From assembly GCA_903915125.1 (NCBI GenBank), contig CAIWRR010000229.1, positions 1 through 36,028 on the forward strand: a stretch of DNA of 36,028 nt, given 5' to 3'. This DNA comes from Candidatus Firestoneibacteriota bacterium. GTDB lineage: Bacteria > Oederibacteriota > D2-FULL-39-29 > CAIOVX01. The translations under genes and the position numbers were made by a program. Numbering within the stretch: position 1 is the stretch's first letter; every line of letters starts with the position of its first letter. Below are positions 1-8,642 of the stretch, piece after piece. The notes under the pieces were generated by a model that worked only from the letters and a program-made list of their open reading frames with translations, was not told the DNA's origin and ran no database searches.

Positions 1-1
1 C

Positions 2-1126
2 TATGTCCGCAAAAAGATGTACAACCAGGTCATCTTTGACGAACATGAGCTAACCCTGCCGGCGCATATCTTCGAAACCTCGGCTATCTGGTTTGAGATA
101 CCCAACACGTTAAAAGAAATGATCCGCGACTGCGATATCGGCGATTTCAAGGGCGGGATTCACGCGGCGGAACACGCCCTTATTTCGATGTTCCCGCTCT
201 TCGCGCTTTGCGACCGGCTTGATCTTGGAGGAGTTTCCTATGACTTCTATTCACAGTTCAATTCTCCGGGAATCTTCATCTACGACGCCCATTCCGGCGG
301 AGTTGGCCTCTCGGAAAAAGCCTACGAAATAATCCATGAACTTGTGCCTGCGACCCTCAAAATGATACTATCCTGTCCCTGCGAGTCCGGCTGTCCTTCA
401 TGTATACAGTCAAGCAAATGCGGCAATGGCAACAAACCCCTGGATAAGACCGCGGCGGAGCATATCTTAAAGGCTTTCCTGACTGAAGAAGGCATTGGCA
501 AAGAAGTAATACCGGCCGCCTGCCCGCCAAAAATAATAACTGCGCCGGAAACCGGGAAGAATACAGCGGATTTCGCCGGTAAGAACATTGTATTCCTGGA
601 TATAGAGACACAGCTTTCAGCGCAGGAAGTCGGCGGTTGGAATAAAAAACACCTTATGAAGATTGCCTGCCTGGTGCTATATTCAACAAGACAGGAGAAA
701 TACCTCGCTTACACCGAGGAAAACATAGGCGAAGCCGTGGAAGAGATAAAGAAAGCCGATCTGGTCGTAGGCTTCAATATAAAGAGTTTTGACTGGGCTG
801 TCCTCGCGCCGTACACTCAAACCGACCTGTCTAAAATTCCGACTCTCGACCTGCTCGAGGAAGTAAAAAATCAAATAAACTTCAGGCTCAGCCTTGACCA
901 TCTTTCAATGGCGAACCTGAACAAAGGCAAATCAGCTGACGGGCTCCAATCGCTTCAATGGTTCCGCGAAGGAAAGATACAGCAGGTTATTGAATATTGC
1001 CAGTTTGATGTCCAGCTGACTAAAGAATTGTTTGAACTCGCGCTTGAAAAAGGTCACCTGCTCTATGTAACCAAAGAAGGCAGGCAGCTTCAGATTCCGC
1101 TTAACCTGACTAAGAGCGCTTTCTAG
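2..1126 (+). CDS. C-terminal part of a DEAD/DEAH-box helicase (DUF1998 zinc-binding region) fused to a DnaQ/RNase H-like 3'-5' exonuclease domain; 5' end outside window
   Basis: Reading frame is open to the left window edge (YVRKKMYNQVIF...). Cys cluster CPCESGCPSCIQSSKCGNGNKPLDK is typical of the DUF1998/YprA C-terminus. It is followed by exonuclease motifs FLDIET (Exo I), VVGFNIKSFDW (Exo II) and YCQFDV (Exo III). Confidence 0.88.
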   Translation, partial: YVRKKMYNQVIFDEHELTLPAHIFETSAIWFEIPNTLKEMIRDCDIGDFKGGIHAAEHALISMFPLFALCDRLDLGGVSYDFYSQFNSPGIFIYDAHSGGVGLSEKAYEIIHELVPATLKMILSCPCESGCPSCIQSSKCGNGNKPLDKTAAEHILKAFLTEEGIGKEVIPAACPPKIITAPETGKNTADFAGKNIVFLDIETQLSAQEVGGWNKKHLMKIACLVLYSTRQEKYLAYTEENIGEAVEEIKKADLVVGFNIKSFDWAVLAPYTQTDLSKIPTLDLLEEVKNQINFRLSLDHLSMANLNKGKSADGLQSLQWFREGKIQQVIEYCQFDVQLTKELFELALEKGHLLYVTKEGRQLQIPLNLTKSAF

Positions 1127-1142
1127 CGTCAAAAGGCAAATT

Positions 1143-2603
1143 ATGCTCAATTTCAAATACTTTTTTCCCGGTTCACAACATAAATATTTTACCTGTGGAA
1201 CGCTTAAATACACGCTCGGCGGAATGGTTATTCTTTTCATCTGGCTGTTATGGGGAGATTTCATATTTAATATATTCGATATTGCTCTGCTCCAGCAGGT
1301 AATGCCTCTAAAGCTCAAAGCTCTCGGAGCTTCTGATACCTTGAACGCCGTAGTAAATAAGTCGCTTGCCGCGTTCATAGCATTTTTCATGACTCCATTT
1401 ATAAGTTTCCGCTCTGACCGCCACCGAGGGAAGAAAGGCCGCAGGATACCGTTTCTCCGTTGGTCAACGCCTTTTGTCGGGCTTTTTATGGTGCTGATGG
1501 GGTTTTCTGACTCTTTTGCGGCGCTGCTATCAGGAACTTCGCAGGTATTTCAGGTCGCCGGACTGACAATTACAAAACCGGCGTTGACCCTGATTATTAT
1601 CTCAATTTTCCTGGTCGGCTTTGACTTCACTGCTTCTTTCGTCAATACGCTCTTCTGGTATCTGATAAATGATGTGGTGCCGCAAAAGGTTATGTCACGG
1701 TTCATAGCAATGTTCAAGATAACCGGGTTCCTGGCAGTTATGCTTTTCAATAAATATATTTTTCCTTCATCGCTGGATCATTTCAGGATAATTTTTGCCG
1801 TCTCGGGAGCAGCCTATGTGATCGGCTTCATGATTATGTGCTTTGCTGTTAAAGAGGGGGAATATCCCGGTCCTCATGCAGAGGAACAACCGGGATTTAT
1901 TCCGGCAATCAAGACCTACTGGCGGGAATGCTTCAGTCACAGAATATATATTCTAGTCTTCTTTACGAGCGTGTTCTACCTGCTTTCGTCTGCTTCTTCG
2001 AATTTCGCTATACTCAGGAATACGGCATCTCTCAGATTGTCTATGAAAGATGTAGGCAATATGAATTTTTACACCGGGATAGTCAACATGGCTCTTCTTT
2101 TCCCTGCTGCGTGGCTGGCAGACAGGTTTCATCCGCTGAGAACATTTCTTTGGGGTCTTGTCGCCTATTTCATCCTCCATATTCTGCAGTGCGTCTGGAT
2201 ATTCAAGGATTTCGGAGAAATAAATTTGCCATTGTTGTACGTCTTCACAATAGCGCAAAACTGTATCACGGCTGTACTTGTGACTTCCGAAATACCTGTG
2301 TACATGAGGATTTTCCCCCGGGAAAAGTACGGCCAGTTCTGCGGGGCGAACGCGATGATTCGCACTCTTTTCTTCATACCGGGCAGCGTGCTGGCGGGAT
2401 ATTTTTTTGACCTTATTAGTAAAGTTACCGGCCCGGGTGACCAGCAATACAGGTATTATCCTCTCTGGACCGCCGCAGTGATCCTGCCCGGTATTTTCTT
2501 TGCGTACTTATTATTGAAAGAATGGAAGACCCTCGGAGGAGACAACGGATTTTCCGCCCCCGCTGTTCTTCCGCCGCCAACTCCAATTGATGATTGTGTT
2601 TAG
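1143..2603 (+). CDS. MFS transporter (12-TM-like)
   Basis: Highly hydrophobic 486 aa ORF; SDRHRGKKGRRIPFL resembles the MFS/GPH loop 2-3 motif; overall multi-TM pattern. Confidence 0.8.
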   Translation: MLNFKYFFPGSQHKYFTCGTLKYTLGGMVILFIWLLWGDFIFNIFDIALLQQVMPLKLKALGASDTLNAVVNKSLAAFIAFFMTPFISFRSDRHRGKKGRRIPFLRWSTPFVGLFMVLMGFSDSFAALLSGTSQVFQVAGLTITKPALTLIIISIFLVGFDFTASFVNTLFWYLINDVVPQKVMSRFIAMFKITGFLAVMLFNKYIFPSSLDHFRIIFAVSGAAYVIGFMIMCFAVKEGEYPGPHAEEQPGFIPAIKTYWRECFSHRIYILVFFTSVFYLLSSASSNFAILRNTASLRLSMKDVGNMNFYTGIVNMALLFPAAWLADRFHPLRTFLWGLVAYFILHILQCVWIFKDFGEINLPLLYVFTIAQNCITAVLVTSEIPVYMRIFPREKYGQFCGANAMIRTLFFIPGSVLAGYFFDLISKVTGPGDQQYRYYPLWTAAVILPGIFFAYLLLKEWKTLGGDNGFSAPAVLPPPTPIDDCV

Positions 2604-2622
2604 GGATGTGATTTGCTAAAAT
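2594..2622 (+). promoter_or_regulatory. Putative sigma70 extended -10 promoter for cinA (TTGTGT-N17-TAAAAT with TGC upstream)
   Basis: TGCTAAAAT at 2614-2622, 5 nt before ATG at 2628; weak -35 TTGTGT at 2594-2599. Confidence 0.5.
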
Positions 2623-2627
2623 CAAAC

Positions 2628-3893
2628 ATGCCGCAAAACCCCAAACAAATATCGGCGGAGATAGTAACGGTCGGAACAGAACTCCTGCTCGGCCACCTCA
2701 TTGACACAAATTCCGCCTATCTCGGAGAAAAACTCGCAGAAATAGGAATAAATGTCTATTACAAAACCTCGGTAGGAGATAACGAAGAACGGCTCATTAA
2801 TATCTTGAAACAGGCTGGGGCAAGAGCCGATGTTGTCATAGTAACCGGCGGACTCGGTCCGACAGTTGACGATATTACAAAAAATGCGGTAGTGAAACTG
2901 CTGAACCGCAAACTCCTGCTTAACGAGAAAGTACTTGAACAGATTCAGGATAGGTTCTCGAACATCAAAATGAAGATGGCCCAAAACAATCTCTCGCAGG
3001 CGCTGGTTCCCTCCGGCGCAGTGGTTATTGAGAACGGCAATGGGACCGCGCCGGGACTCAGGCTCCAGAACGAGGAAGGCAAGTATTTCATTCTGATGCC
3101 CGGCGTTCCGAGGGAAATGAAGTTGATGACGGAAATGAGCGTTCTGCCGTTCCTGAAAGAGACATTCAAACTCGAAGAAACAATCAGATCCAGGACGCTT
3201 AAATGTTTTGGCCTGGGAGAATCAACAGTTGATGAAAAGATAAATGATATTTTCACCGCTTCAACTAACCCTACGATAGCCTTGCTGGCTTCTCACACTG
3301 AAGTTAAGATCAGGCTCACCTCTAAAGCAAAATCGACCGAAGCCGCCAAGGAAGCAATATCCCGGGTTGAGAAGGAGATCCTGCGCAGGCTTGGAGAGAA
3401 TATATTTGCGATTGACGAAGGAAGCATGGAGAGCAAAACAGCGGAACTTTTATCAACCGGTAAACTCACGCTTGCTATCGCAGAATCCTGCACCGGAGGG
3501 CTTATCTCTGATAAGTTAACCAATGTCCCGGGAGCGTCCGAGTTCCTAAAGCTCGGGGTCGTTTGTTACAGCAATCAGGCTAAGGAAAGACTTCTAAACG
3601 TTCCTTCAAACGCCATCAATGTGTTTGGAGCTGTCAGCAAACAGGTGGCGGAACAAATGGCTCTCGGAGTCAAGAAGATTTCAAACGCCGATATTGGACT
3701 GGCTGTTACCGGTATCGCTGGTCCAAGCGGAGGTTCAGAGGAAAAACCCGTAGGGCTTGTTTATATCGCGCTTTCCACGGTTTCAGGCATGCAGGTGAAG
3801 GAATGCCGGTTTAAAGGTGAAAGAATTAAGATCAAGGAACAATCTGCTCAAACCGCCCTGGACATGCTGCGAAGGTCCCTTCTTAACAGCTAA
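2628..3893 (+). CDS. cinA: CinA-family protein (competence/damage-inducible; MoCF domain plus C-terminal nicotinamide-nucleotide amidase domain)
   Basis: N-term AEIVTVGTELLLGHLIDTNSAYLGEKLAEIG; GGLGPTVDD; C-term AIAESCTGGLISDKLTNVPGASEF, VTGIAGPSGGSEEKPVGLVYIA. The ORF track's TTG start at 2613 is probably too early. Confidence 0.95.
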   Translation: MPQNPKQISAEIVTVGTELLLGHLIDTNSAYLGEKLAEIGINVYYKTSVGDNEERLINILKQAGARADVVIVTGGLGPTVDDITKNAVVKLLNRKLLLNEKVLEQIQDRFSNIKMKMAQNNLSQALVPSGAVVIENGNGTAPGLRLQNEEGKYFILMPGVPREMKLMTEMSVLPFLKETFKLEETIRSRTLKCFGLGESTVDEKINDIFTASTNPTIALLASHTEVKIRLTSKAKSTEAAKEAISRVEKEILRRLGENIFAIDEGSMESKTAELLSTGKLTLAIAESCTGGLISDKLTNVPGASEFLKLGVVCYSNQAKERLLNVPSNAINVFGAVSKQVAEQMALGVKKISNADIGLAVTGIAGPSGGSEEKPVGLVYIALSTVSGMQVKECRFKGERIKIKEQSAQTALDMLRRSLLNS

Positions 3894-3929
3894 GACTTTC
3901 TATTTCGTCATGCCGACAGCAATCCGCAG

Positions 3930-5687
3930 CTATTGACTAAGTGCTTCTGCTATTATCTTTTTTGCGACAGGCGCGGCCACTTCCATGCCTTTCCCGCTGG
4001 CGTCACAAAGTATTGCCATGGCAATCTTGGGATTATCCGCCGGAGCAAAACATATAAACCAGCCGTCAAGCCCTTTGCCGGACGTCCTCGCGGTTCCTGT
4101 TTTTCCTGCCACCTTTATTCCGGGAACGCGCGCTTTCTGACCCAGCCCGCGCTCGACTGCGTCAACCATGTAGAGGTTTAACTGGGCGGCGGTTTCTTTC
4201 TTAAGCACGTTCTTCATAACCATGGGTTCTTCCTTATATACCGAGTCGCCGACTATATTTTTTACTTCCTTGATTATGTAAGGCTTCATGAGTGTTCCGC
4301 CGTTAGCAACCGTTGAGGCCATGCAGGCTGCTATGAGAGGGGTTATACGGAAATCCTTACCTAGCCCGGTGGACTTGTTTGCGAGATCATATTTGCTTTC
4401 GGATTCAATGGGGACGCTGCTCGTCGCAACCGGAAGTTGCATGTCTATCGGAGTATTAAAGCCGTACTTGTTGGCGTATTCGTAGATTTTGCTGTAGCCG
4501 AGCACGGAGCCTATCTTTTGGAACGCAATGTTGCAAGACTGGTCAATGGCCTCTTCAACGCTTTTTACGTTTCCGTGTTTTTCCCAACAGAAAAACACTT
4601 TTCCTTCTATCACCTTCGAACCATTGCAGATTAACGGGAAGATATCTTTCTCTGAAAGACCGCTTTCTATCATGGCCGAAGTAGTTATTATTTTACAGAT
4701 TGAACCGGGTTCGTAAAGGCCTTCGAACGCCCGGTTAAGGAAAACATTGTTCTTCATTGCCCTATATCTCGAATATTCTTTCTCTATTTTATCGGGATTG
4801 AATTTAGGATTAGAAACCGCGGCTAGTATCGCTCCTGTCTTTGGGTCTAGAATAACCACCGCGCCGGATGTGTTTAAGGCGGATGAGGCTATGCGCTGAA
4901 GCCTGGAGTCTATGCATAAAGTTATTGTGTTACCAGGAAAGTTATTGCCCATCTTGTCAAGCAGGCCGAGTTTTAGTTTTTCACTGCTGTAGCCTATGAT
5001 CTTATCCAGGTTACTCTCAGCTGAGAATATTAGCTTTCCCTTGGCCACACTTCTTCGAAGGACCGGGACTCCGTTCCTGTCAACAATCAGATCAATGGCA
5101 TCGCTATCTTTCTGTCTCTGAGCCAGTTCTAAATATTTTGTAAGTTCCTTATTCCCGGGAGAAACCGAAAGACCTCTTTTGTAAATCTCAATTGCATCTT
5201 GTATTCTTTCCAGTGAATGAAGACAGATTCCCTGCCAGAGAATTCCTTTCTTGTCTCCCGGTACAATCCTGTTATGATGCTCAAACTCTATTAAAGCCTG
5301 AGAATATTTCCCCTTTTTGAAATAATCCCGCCCGTTTTCATCGTGAGCGAATTCTCTTCTGTATTTCACGCCTTTCTCTAAAGCTTGTGAATAACACTCT
5401 TTTGCCTTGGCACTGTCTTCTTTTGCATTGTACATGTAACCAAAAGCGTCATAGATAAGAGGGTTTACACGGTCAAGCTGGAGCGCTTTATTTAAGTCAT
5501 CCGTTGCGGCGTCATATTGACCGGCAAGCACAAGATTCCTGGAATGCCGCAATATTCCGATAATTTTTGCGTTTTTTCCGAAAAAACCTTGATAGACATA
5601 ATATGTCAGGACACAGAGCGCGACAAACGCGAGAAATTTGACAAACACCGAAAAGTCCTTATTTTTCCTACCTAAATTGCTCCTCAC
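3930..5687 (-). CDS. Penicillin-binding transpeptidase with N-terminal TM anchor and TPR region (GTG start)
   Basis: Transpeptidase motifs YEPGSICKI (SxxK), QSCN (SxN), AGKTGTART (KTG). N-term TM FVKFLAFVALCVLTYYVY, then TPR-like helices (LVLAGQYDAATDDLNKALQLDRVNPLIYDAFGYMYNAKEDSAKAKECYSQALEKG). GGAGG SD upstream. Confidence 0.88.
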   Translation of the reverse strand: MRSNLGRKNKDFSVFVKFLAFVALCVLTYYVYQGFFGKNAKIIGILRHSRNLVLAGQYDAATDDLNKALQLDRVNPLIYDAFGYMYNAKEDSAKAKECYSQALEKGVKYRREFAHDENGRDYFKKGKYSQALIEFEHHNRIVPGDKKGILWQGICLHSLERIQDAIEIYKRGLSVSPGNKELTKYLELAQRQKDSDAIDLIVDRNGVPVLRRSVAKGKLIFSAESNLDKIIGYSSEKLKLGLLDKMGNNFPGNTITLCIDSRLQRIASSALNTSGAVVILDPKTGAILAAVSNPKFNPDKIEKEYSRYRAMKNNVFLNRAFEGLYEPGSICKIITTSAMIESGLSEKDIFPLICNGSKVIEGKVFFCWEKHGNVKSVEEAIDQSCNIAFQKIGSVLGYSKIYEYANKYGFNTPIDMQLPVATSSVPIESESKYDLANKSTGLGKDFRITPLIAACMASTVANGGTLMKPYIIKEVKNIVGDSVYKEEPMVMKNVLKKETAAQLNLYMVDAVERGLGQKARVPGIKVAGKTGTARTSGKGLDGWFICFAPADNPKIAMAILCDASGKGMEVAAPVAKKIIAEALSQ

Positions 5688-5722
5688 AGTCAGGCCTCCG
5701 AAGGCTTATAACTTGCCGCTAA

Positions 5723-5752
5723 ATGATACTTGATTGTGTGTCAGTGTGTCAA
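5723..5752 (-). promoter_or_regulatory. Putative sigma70 promoter of the PBP gene (TTGACA-N18-TATCAT)
   Basis: Reverse strand TTGACA (5752-5747) and TATCAT (5728-5723), spacer 18. Confidence 0.6.
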
Positions 5753-5764
5753 CACTTAAAAGGC

Positions 5765-5793
5765 TTGACATAATAAGGATTTCGGTATATACT
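5765..5793 (+). promoter_or_regulatory. Sigma70 promoter of the HU gene (TTGACA-N17-TATACT)
   Basis: Consensus -35 TTGACA at 5765-5770, TATACT at 5788-5793, spacer exactly 17; upstream of a gene with an SD. Confidence 0.75.
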
Positions 5794-5848
5794 TAAAAAA
5801 AGATACCCCACCATTAAAGACCGGGGTACAAATCGGGAGGTGTCGAAA

Positions 5849-6121
5849 ATGGCAAAGACGGATATAGTAGAAAAGATTGCTGACATCGCGAAAATCAACA
5901 AAGCTGAAGCGGGAAGGGCTCTTGACGGGCTCGTTGCGTACATCACGGCAGAGCTCAAAGCTGGACAGAAAGTGAAAATTGCGGGAATGGGCACATTTGT
6001 AGTGAAAGACAGGGCTGCAAGGAAAGCAAGGAACCCGAAAACCGGTGAAATGGTTGATGTTCCGGCGAAGAAAGCAGTAAGGTTTAGATCCAGCAAGTCT
6101 TTGAAGCTTGCGGTTCTGTAA
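5849..6121 (+). CDS. HU/IHF-family DNA-binding protein
   Basis: MAKTDIVEKIADIAKINKAEAGRALDGLVAYITAELKAGQKVKIAGMGTFVVKDRAARKARNPKTGEMVDVPAKKAVRFRSSKSLK; SD GGGAGG before ATG. Confidence 0.96.
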   Translation: MAKTDIVEKIADIAKINKAEAGRALDGLVAYITAELKAGQKVKIAGMGTFVVKDRAARKARNPKTGEMVDVPAKKAVRFRSSKSLKLAVL

Positions 6122-6139
6122 GCTGATTTAGATACAATT

Positions 6140-6177
6140 GAAGCCCTGCTTGTAAATCAAGCAGGGCTTCTTTTTTT
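6140..6177 (+). terminator. Rho-independent terminator after the HU gene
   Basis: Perfect 13-bp stem GAAGCCCTGCTTG / CAAGCAGGGCTTC, loop TAAAT, followed by seven Ts. Confidence 0.95.
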
Positions 6178-6301
6178 ATGAGGATTTTCTCATTCAACGC
6201 AAAACAGTTGTGTTGCCCCGCCGCACATCGCACTATATATAGTGTAGAATTTCTTCTGCTTCTGTATGTTCTTTTTGATGAAGCTGATAATATTCTTTGT
6301 A

Positions 6302-6330
6302 TTGCATAGCTGGCATAAAAGTATTATAAT
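6302..6330 (+). promoter_or_regulatory. Putative sigma70 promoter (TTGCAT-N17-TATAAT) for the TPR-lipoprotein-ispE cluster
   Basis: Perfect TATAAT at 6325-6330 with a 17-bp spacer to TTGCAT; upstream of the SD GGAGG and ATG at 6371. Confidence 0.55.
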
Positions 6331-6370
6331 TTTCATTGTTTTCTGTTCAGTTTCCCCGTGCCGGAGGCAA

Positions 6371-8062
6371 ATGAAATATTTCTCTAACTTATCGTTACTG
6401 ATTCTCCTGTTTCCCGTGTTCGCTACGGGAGAACGGCCGGCCATTCAGGAATTCACTTATCCTCCGGAGCGCGCCTACACACATGTCTCGCTGGGATCTT
6501 CTTACAGCAGAAATATGGAGACTGAGGCCGCCATAGAAGAATTCAAACTCGCTTTGAAGGCCGACCCTGATTCAACATTCCTTAACCTGACGCTCGCCGA
6601 TGAATATATTAAAGGAAACAAGGCTGGCGAAGCAATACTGGTTCTGCAAAACCTGTATGCAAAAAATAAAAGCCCGGAAGCCGGAGTATCGCTGGCGAAA
6701 ATCTATCTTGAAGACGAAAAACCTGCCCGGGCACTTGAGATTCTGGAAAGCATAACGAAATCTTCTCCAAAAAACAGTTCCGCGTATTTTTACCTGGGGA
6801 ACACCTATTTTAGGCTTGACCGCCTGGATGAAGCTGTTATTGCGTTCATGAAAAGCGCGGAAAATGACCAGGGAAACGAGGCTACCTATTACAACCTGGG
6901 ACTTGTACTGTCAAAAAAAGCTGATCTTGTCGGCGCTGAGAAGGCGTATCTAAAAGCAGTTGAACTTGACCCTGTATATGCCTCCCCGCAGTATGCGCTG
7001 GGACTGCTCTATCAGTATCTTTCAAGGTATAAAGAAGCCCTTGAGCGCTTCAGAACCGTGGAGAGCCTGACGCCTTACGACGCAAGAGTATACGTAAGGA
7101 TAGGAACGACACTCTCGCAATTAAACAGGAATGACGAAGCCGTACAGTATTTTAAAAAAGCCTCAGTGCTCTCGCCGGAGGACGCGGCCCCTTACTACAA
7201 ACTCAGCCTTGTTTACAGGCAGCAAAAGAACGGACAAGAAGCGCTATTGATGATCAACAAAGCACTTGAACTTGACGGCGGTAACGCCGAAATCCTGCAA
7301 GTAAAAGGGCTCATACAGTTAGAAAGCGGGGATACTGAAGGAGCAATATTGACCTTTACCGAATTAACCGTAAAAGCCCCGGAAGAAGCTGCAGGTTACA
7401 TGTATCTCTCCTATCTTTATAATAAGAAAAATGCCGCAAAAGCTGCCGTTTCAGTCCTGGAGCAGGGAGTTGCAAGACTGCCGATTAATACCGACCTAAA
7501 ATTATATCTGGGAGGAGCCTACCTGGACTCCAAGGATTACGACCGGGCCGAACTCCAGTACCGGGCGCTCCTTGCGCTGCAGCCTGCGGATTCGAGAGGC
7601 AATTATTATCTCGGCGTCTGCTGCGAAAGGAAAAAAGACTATGATGAGGCTTTAATGAGGTTTAGAAATGCGATAAAGGCCGACCCGCAGAATGCTGACG
7701 CGTTGAATTACCTTGGTTTCATTTATGCGGACAGAGGGGAGAACCTCGAAGAAGCGTATGCTTTTCTGAAAAAAGCATGCGAAATTGAGCCGGGGAACGG
7801 CGCTTTTGTGGACAGCCTGGCTTGGGCTCTTTATAAACTTGGAAGAAACGATGAAGCAATGGCAAAAATAGAAGAAGCCGTGAAGCTGCTAAAAGACAAA
7901 GGGCAGGAAGATTCTCTGGTATTTGAGCACCTCGGCGATATATACTTGAAAGGATCCGCAAAAGAGAAAGCAAAAGAGTCGTACGGACTGTCCGTAAAGA
8001 GCGATCCCGGGAATGAAAATGCAAAGAAAAAACTCAAAGAGCTTCAAAATCCCACTCGTTAG
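6371..8062 (+). CDS. Secreted/periplasmic TPR-repeat protein
   Basis: Signal peptide MKYFSNLSLLILLFPVFATG, then many TPR units (AIEEFKLALKADPDSTFLNLTLADEYIKG, AEKAYLKAVELDPVYASPQYALGLLYQYL, ...). SD GGAGG at 6363-6367. The longer ORF from 6266 is probably spurious at its 5' end. Confidence 0.9.
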   Translation: MKYFSNLSLLILLFPVFATGERPAIQEFTYPPERAYTHVSLGSSYSRNMETEAAIEEFKLALKADPDSTFLNLTLADEYIKGNKAGEAILVLQNLYAKNKSPEAGVSLAKIYLEDEKPARALEILESITKSSPKNSSAYFYLGNTYFRLDRLDEAVIAFMKSAENDQGNEATYYNLGLVLSKKADLVGAEKAYLKAVELDPVYASPQYALGLLYQYLSRYKEALERFRTVESLTPYDARVYVRIGTTLSQLNRNDEAVQYFKKASVLSPEDAAPYYKLSLVYRQQKNGQEALLMINKALELDGGNAEILQVKGLIQLESGDTEGAILTFTELTVKAPEEAAGYMYLSYLYNKKNAAKAAVSVLEQGVARLPINTDLKLYLGGAYLDSKDYDRAELQYRALLALQPADSRGNYYLGVCCERKKDYDEALMRFRNAIKADPQNADALNYLGFIYADRGENLEEAYAFLKKACEIEPGNGAFVDSLAWALYKLGRNDEAMAKIEEAVKLLKDKGQEDSLVFEHLGDIYLKGSAKEKAKESYGLSVKSDPGNENAKKKLKELQNPTR

Positions 8063-8642
8063 ACTCATTGCGGCGGCCTGCATCTCCGTCTTTTTGGCAG
8101 GCTGCGCGGGTGTCGCGCCTTCCATGAAAAAAGAGTTCGTGGCTGTAAAAACACAGGTAATGGTAACCCTAACTTCACCCAAAGGAAAACTCAAGAAGAA
8201 GTGCACGCTTGCCTGGGCCGCGCCATATTTTAGGATGGAAGTGCGCGGGTTTCTGAACGAACCTATAGCCGAACTCGCGGCTGATGCCGGGCGGCTTAAA
8301 ATCTACCTCTACCAGTCTAACCTGTATTACGATGAGAAGGTGACGGACGCAGGTCCAATATTATGCAGCCTTTTCTCCGGGCGCGCCGCCAGTCCGTTTC
8401 TGCTGAAACTCACTAATAACACCCTAAACTTTAAGCTCAAATATGAAGCGCCGCTCGACGGCTCAGAAATACCCTATAGCGTTGAACTTTACGGAAGAGA
8501 GGGCGGAGTAAAAATAAACTTCATAAAACCGGACACGTCTTTTGTTTACGCGCCGGAGTATTTCCGTTTTAAAACACCGGAAAATGCGGTTAAGATCAAT
8601 GAGGACGCTATAGTGGGAACGCTAAAATCATGGATAAACTGA
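8013..8642 (+). CDS. Outer-membrane-type lipoprotein, LolB-like/DUF4292-like candidate
   Basis: Lipobox ISVFLAGC after a basic N-terminus; beta-rich protein; overlaps the TPR gene and ispE. The TPR-lolB-ispE order is known in proteobacteria. Confidence 0.65.
   Translation: MKMQRKNSKSFKIPLVRLIAAACISVFLAGCAGVAPSMKKEFVAVKTQVMVTLTSPKGKLKKKCTLAWAAPYFRMEVRGFLNEPIAELAADAGRLKIYLYQSNLYYDEKVTDAGPILCSLFSGRAASPFLLKLTNNTLNFKLKYEAPLDGSEIPYSVELYGREGGVKINFIKPDTSFVYAPEYFRFKTPENAVKINEDAIVGTLKSWIN

Noticed and set aside
1953-2447. 164-aa antisense ORF within the MFS transporter gene, plus many similar shadow ORFs on the minus strand
   Set aside because: They overlap clearly coding + strand genes and show no recognisable domains.
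3894-3929. Bidirectional terminator between convergent cinA and the PBP gene
   Set aside because: No convincing stem plus T-run in the 36-bp gap. The ispE/GT87-like convergent gap (9485-9507) likewise shows no hairpin.
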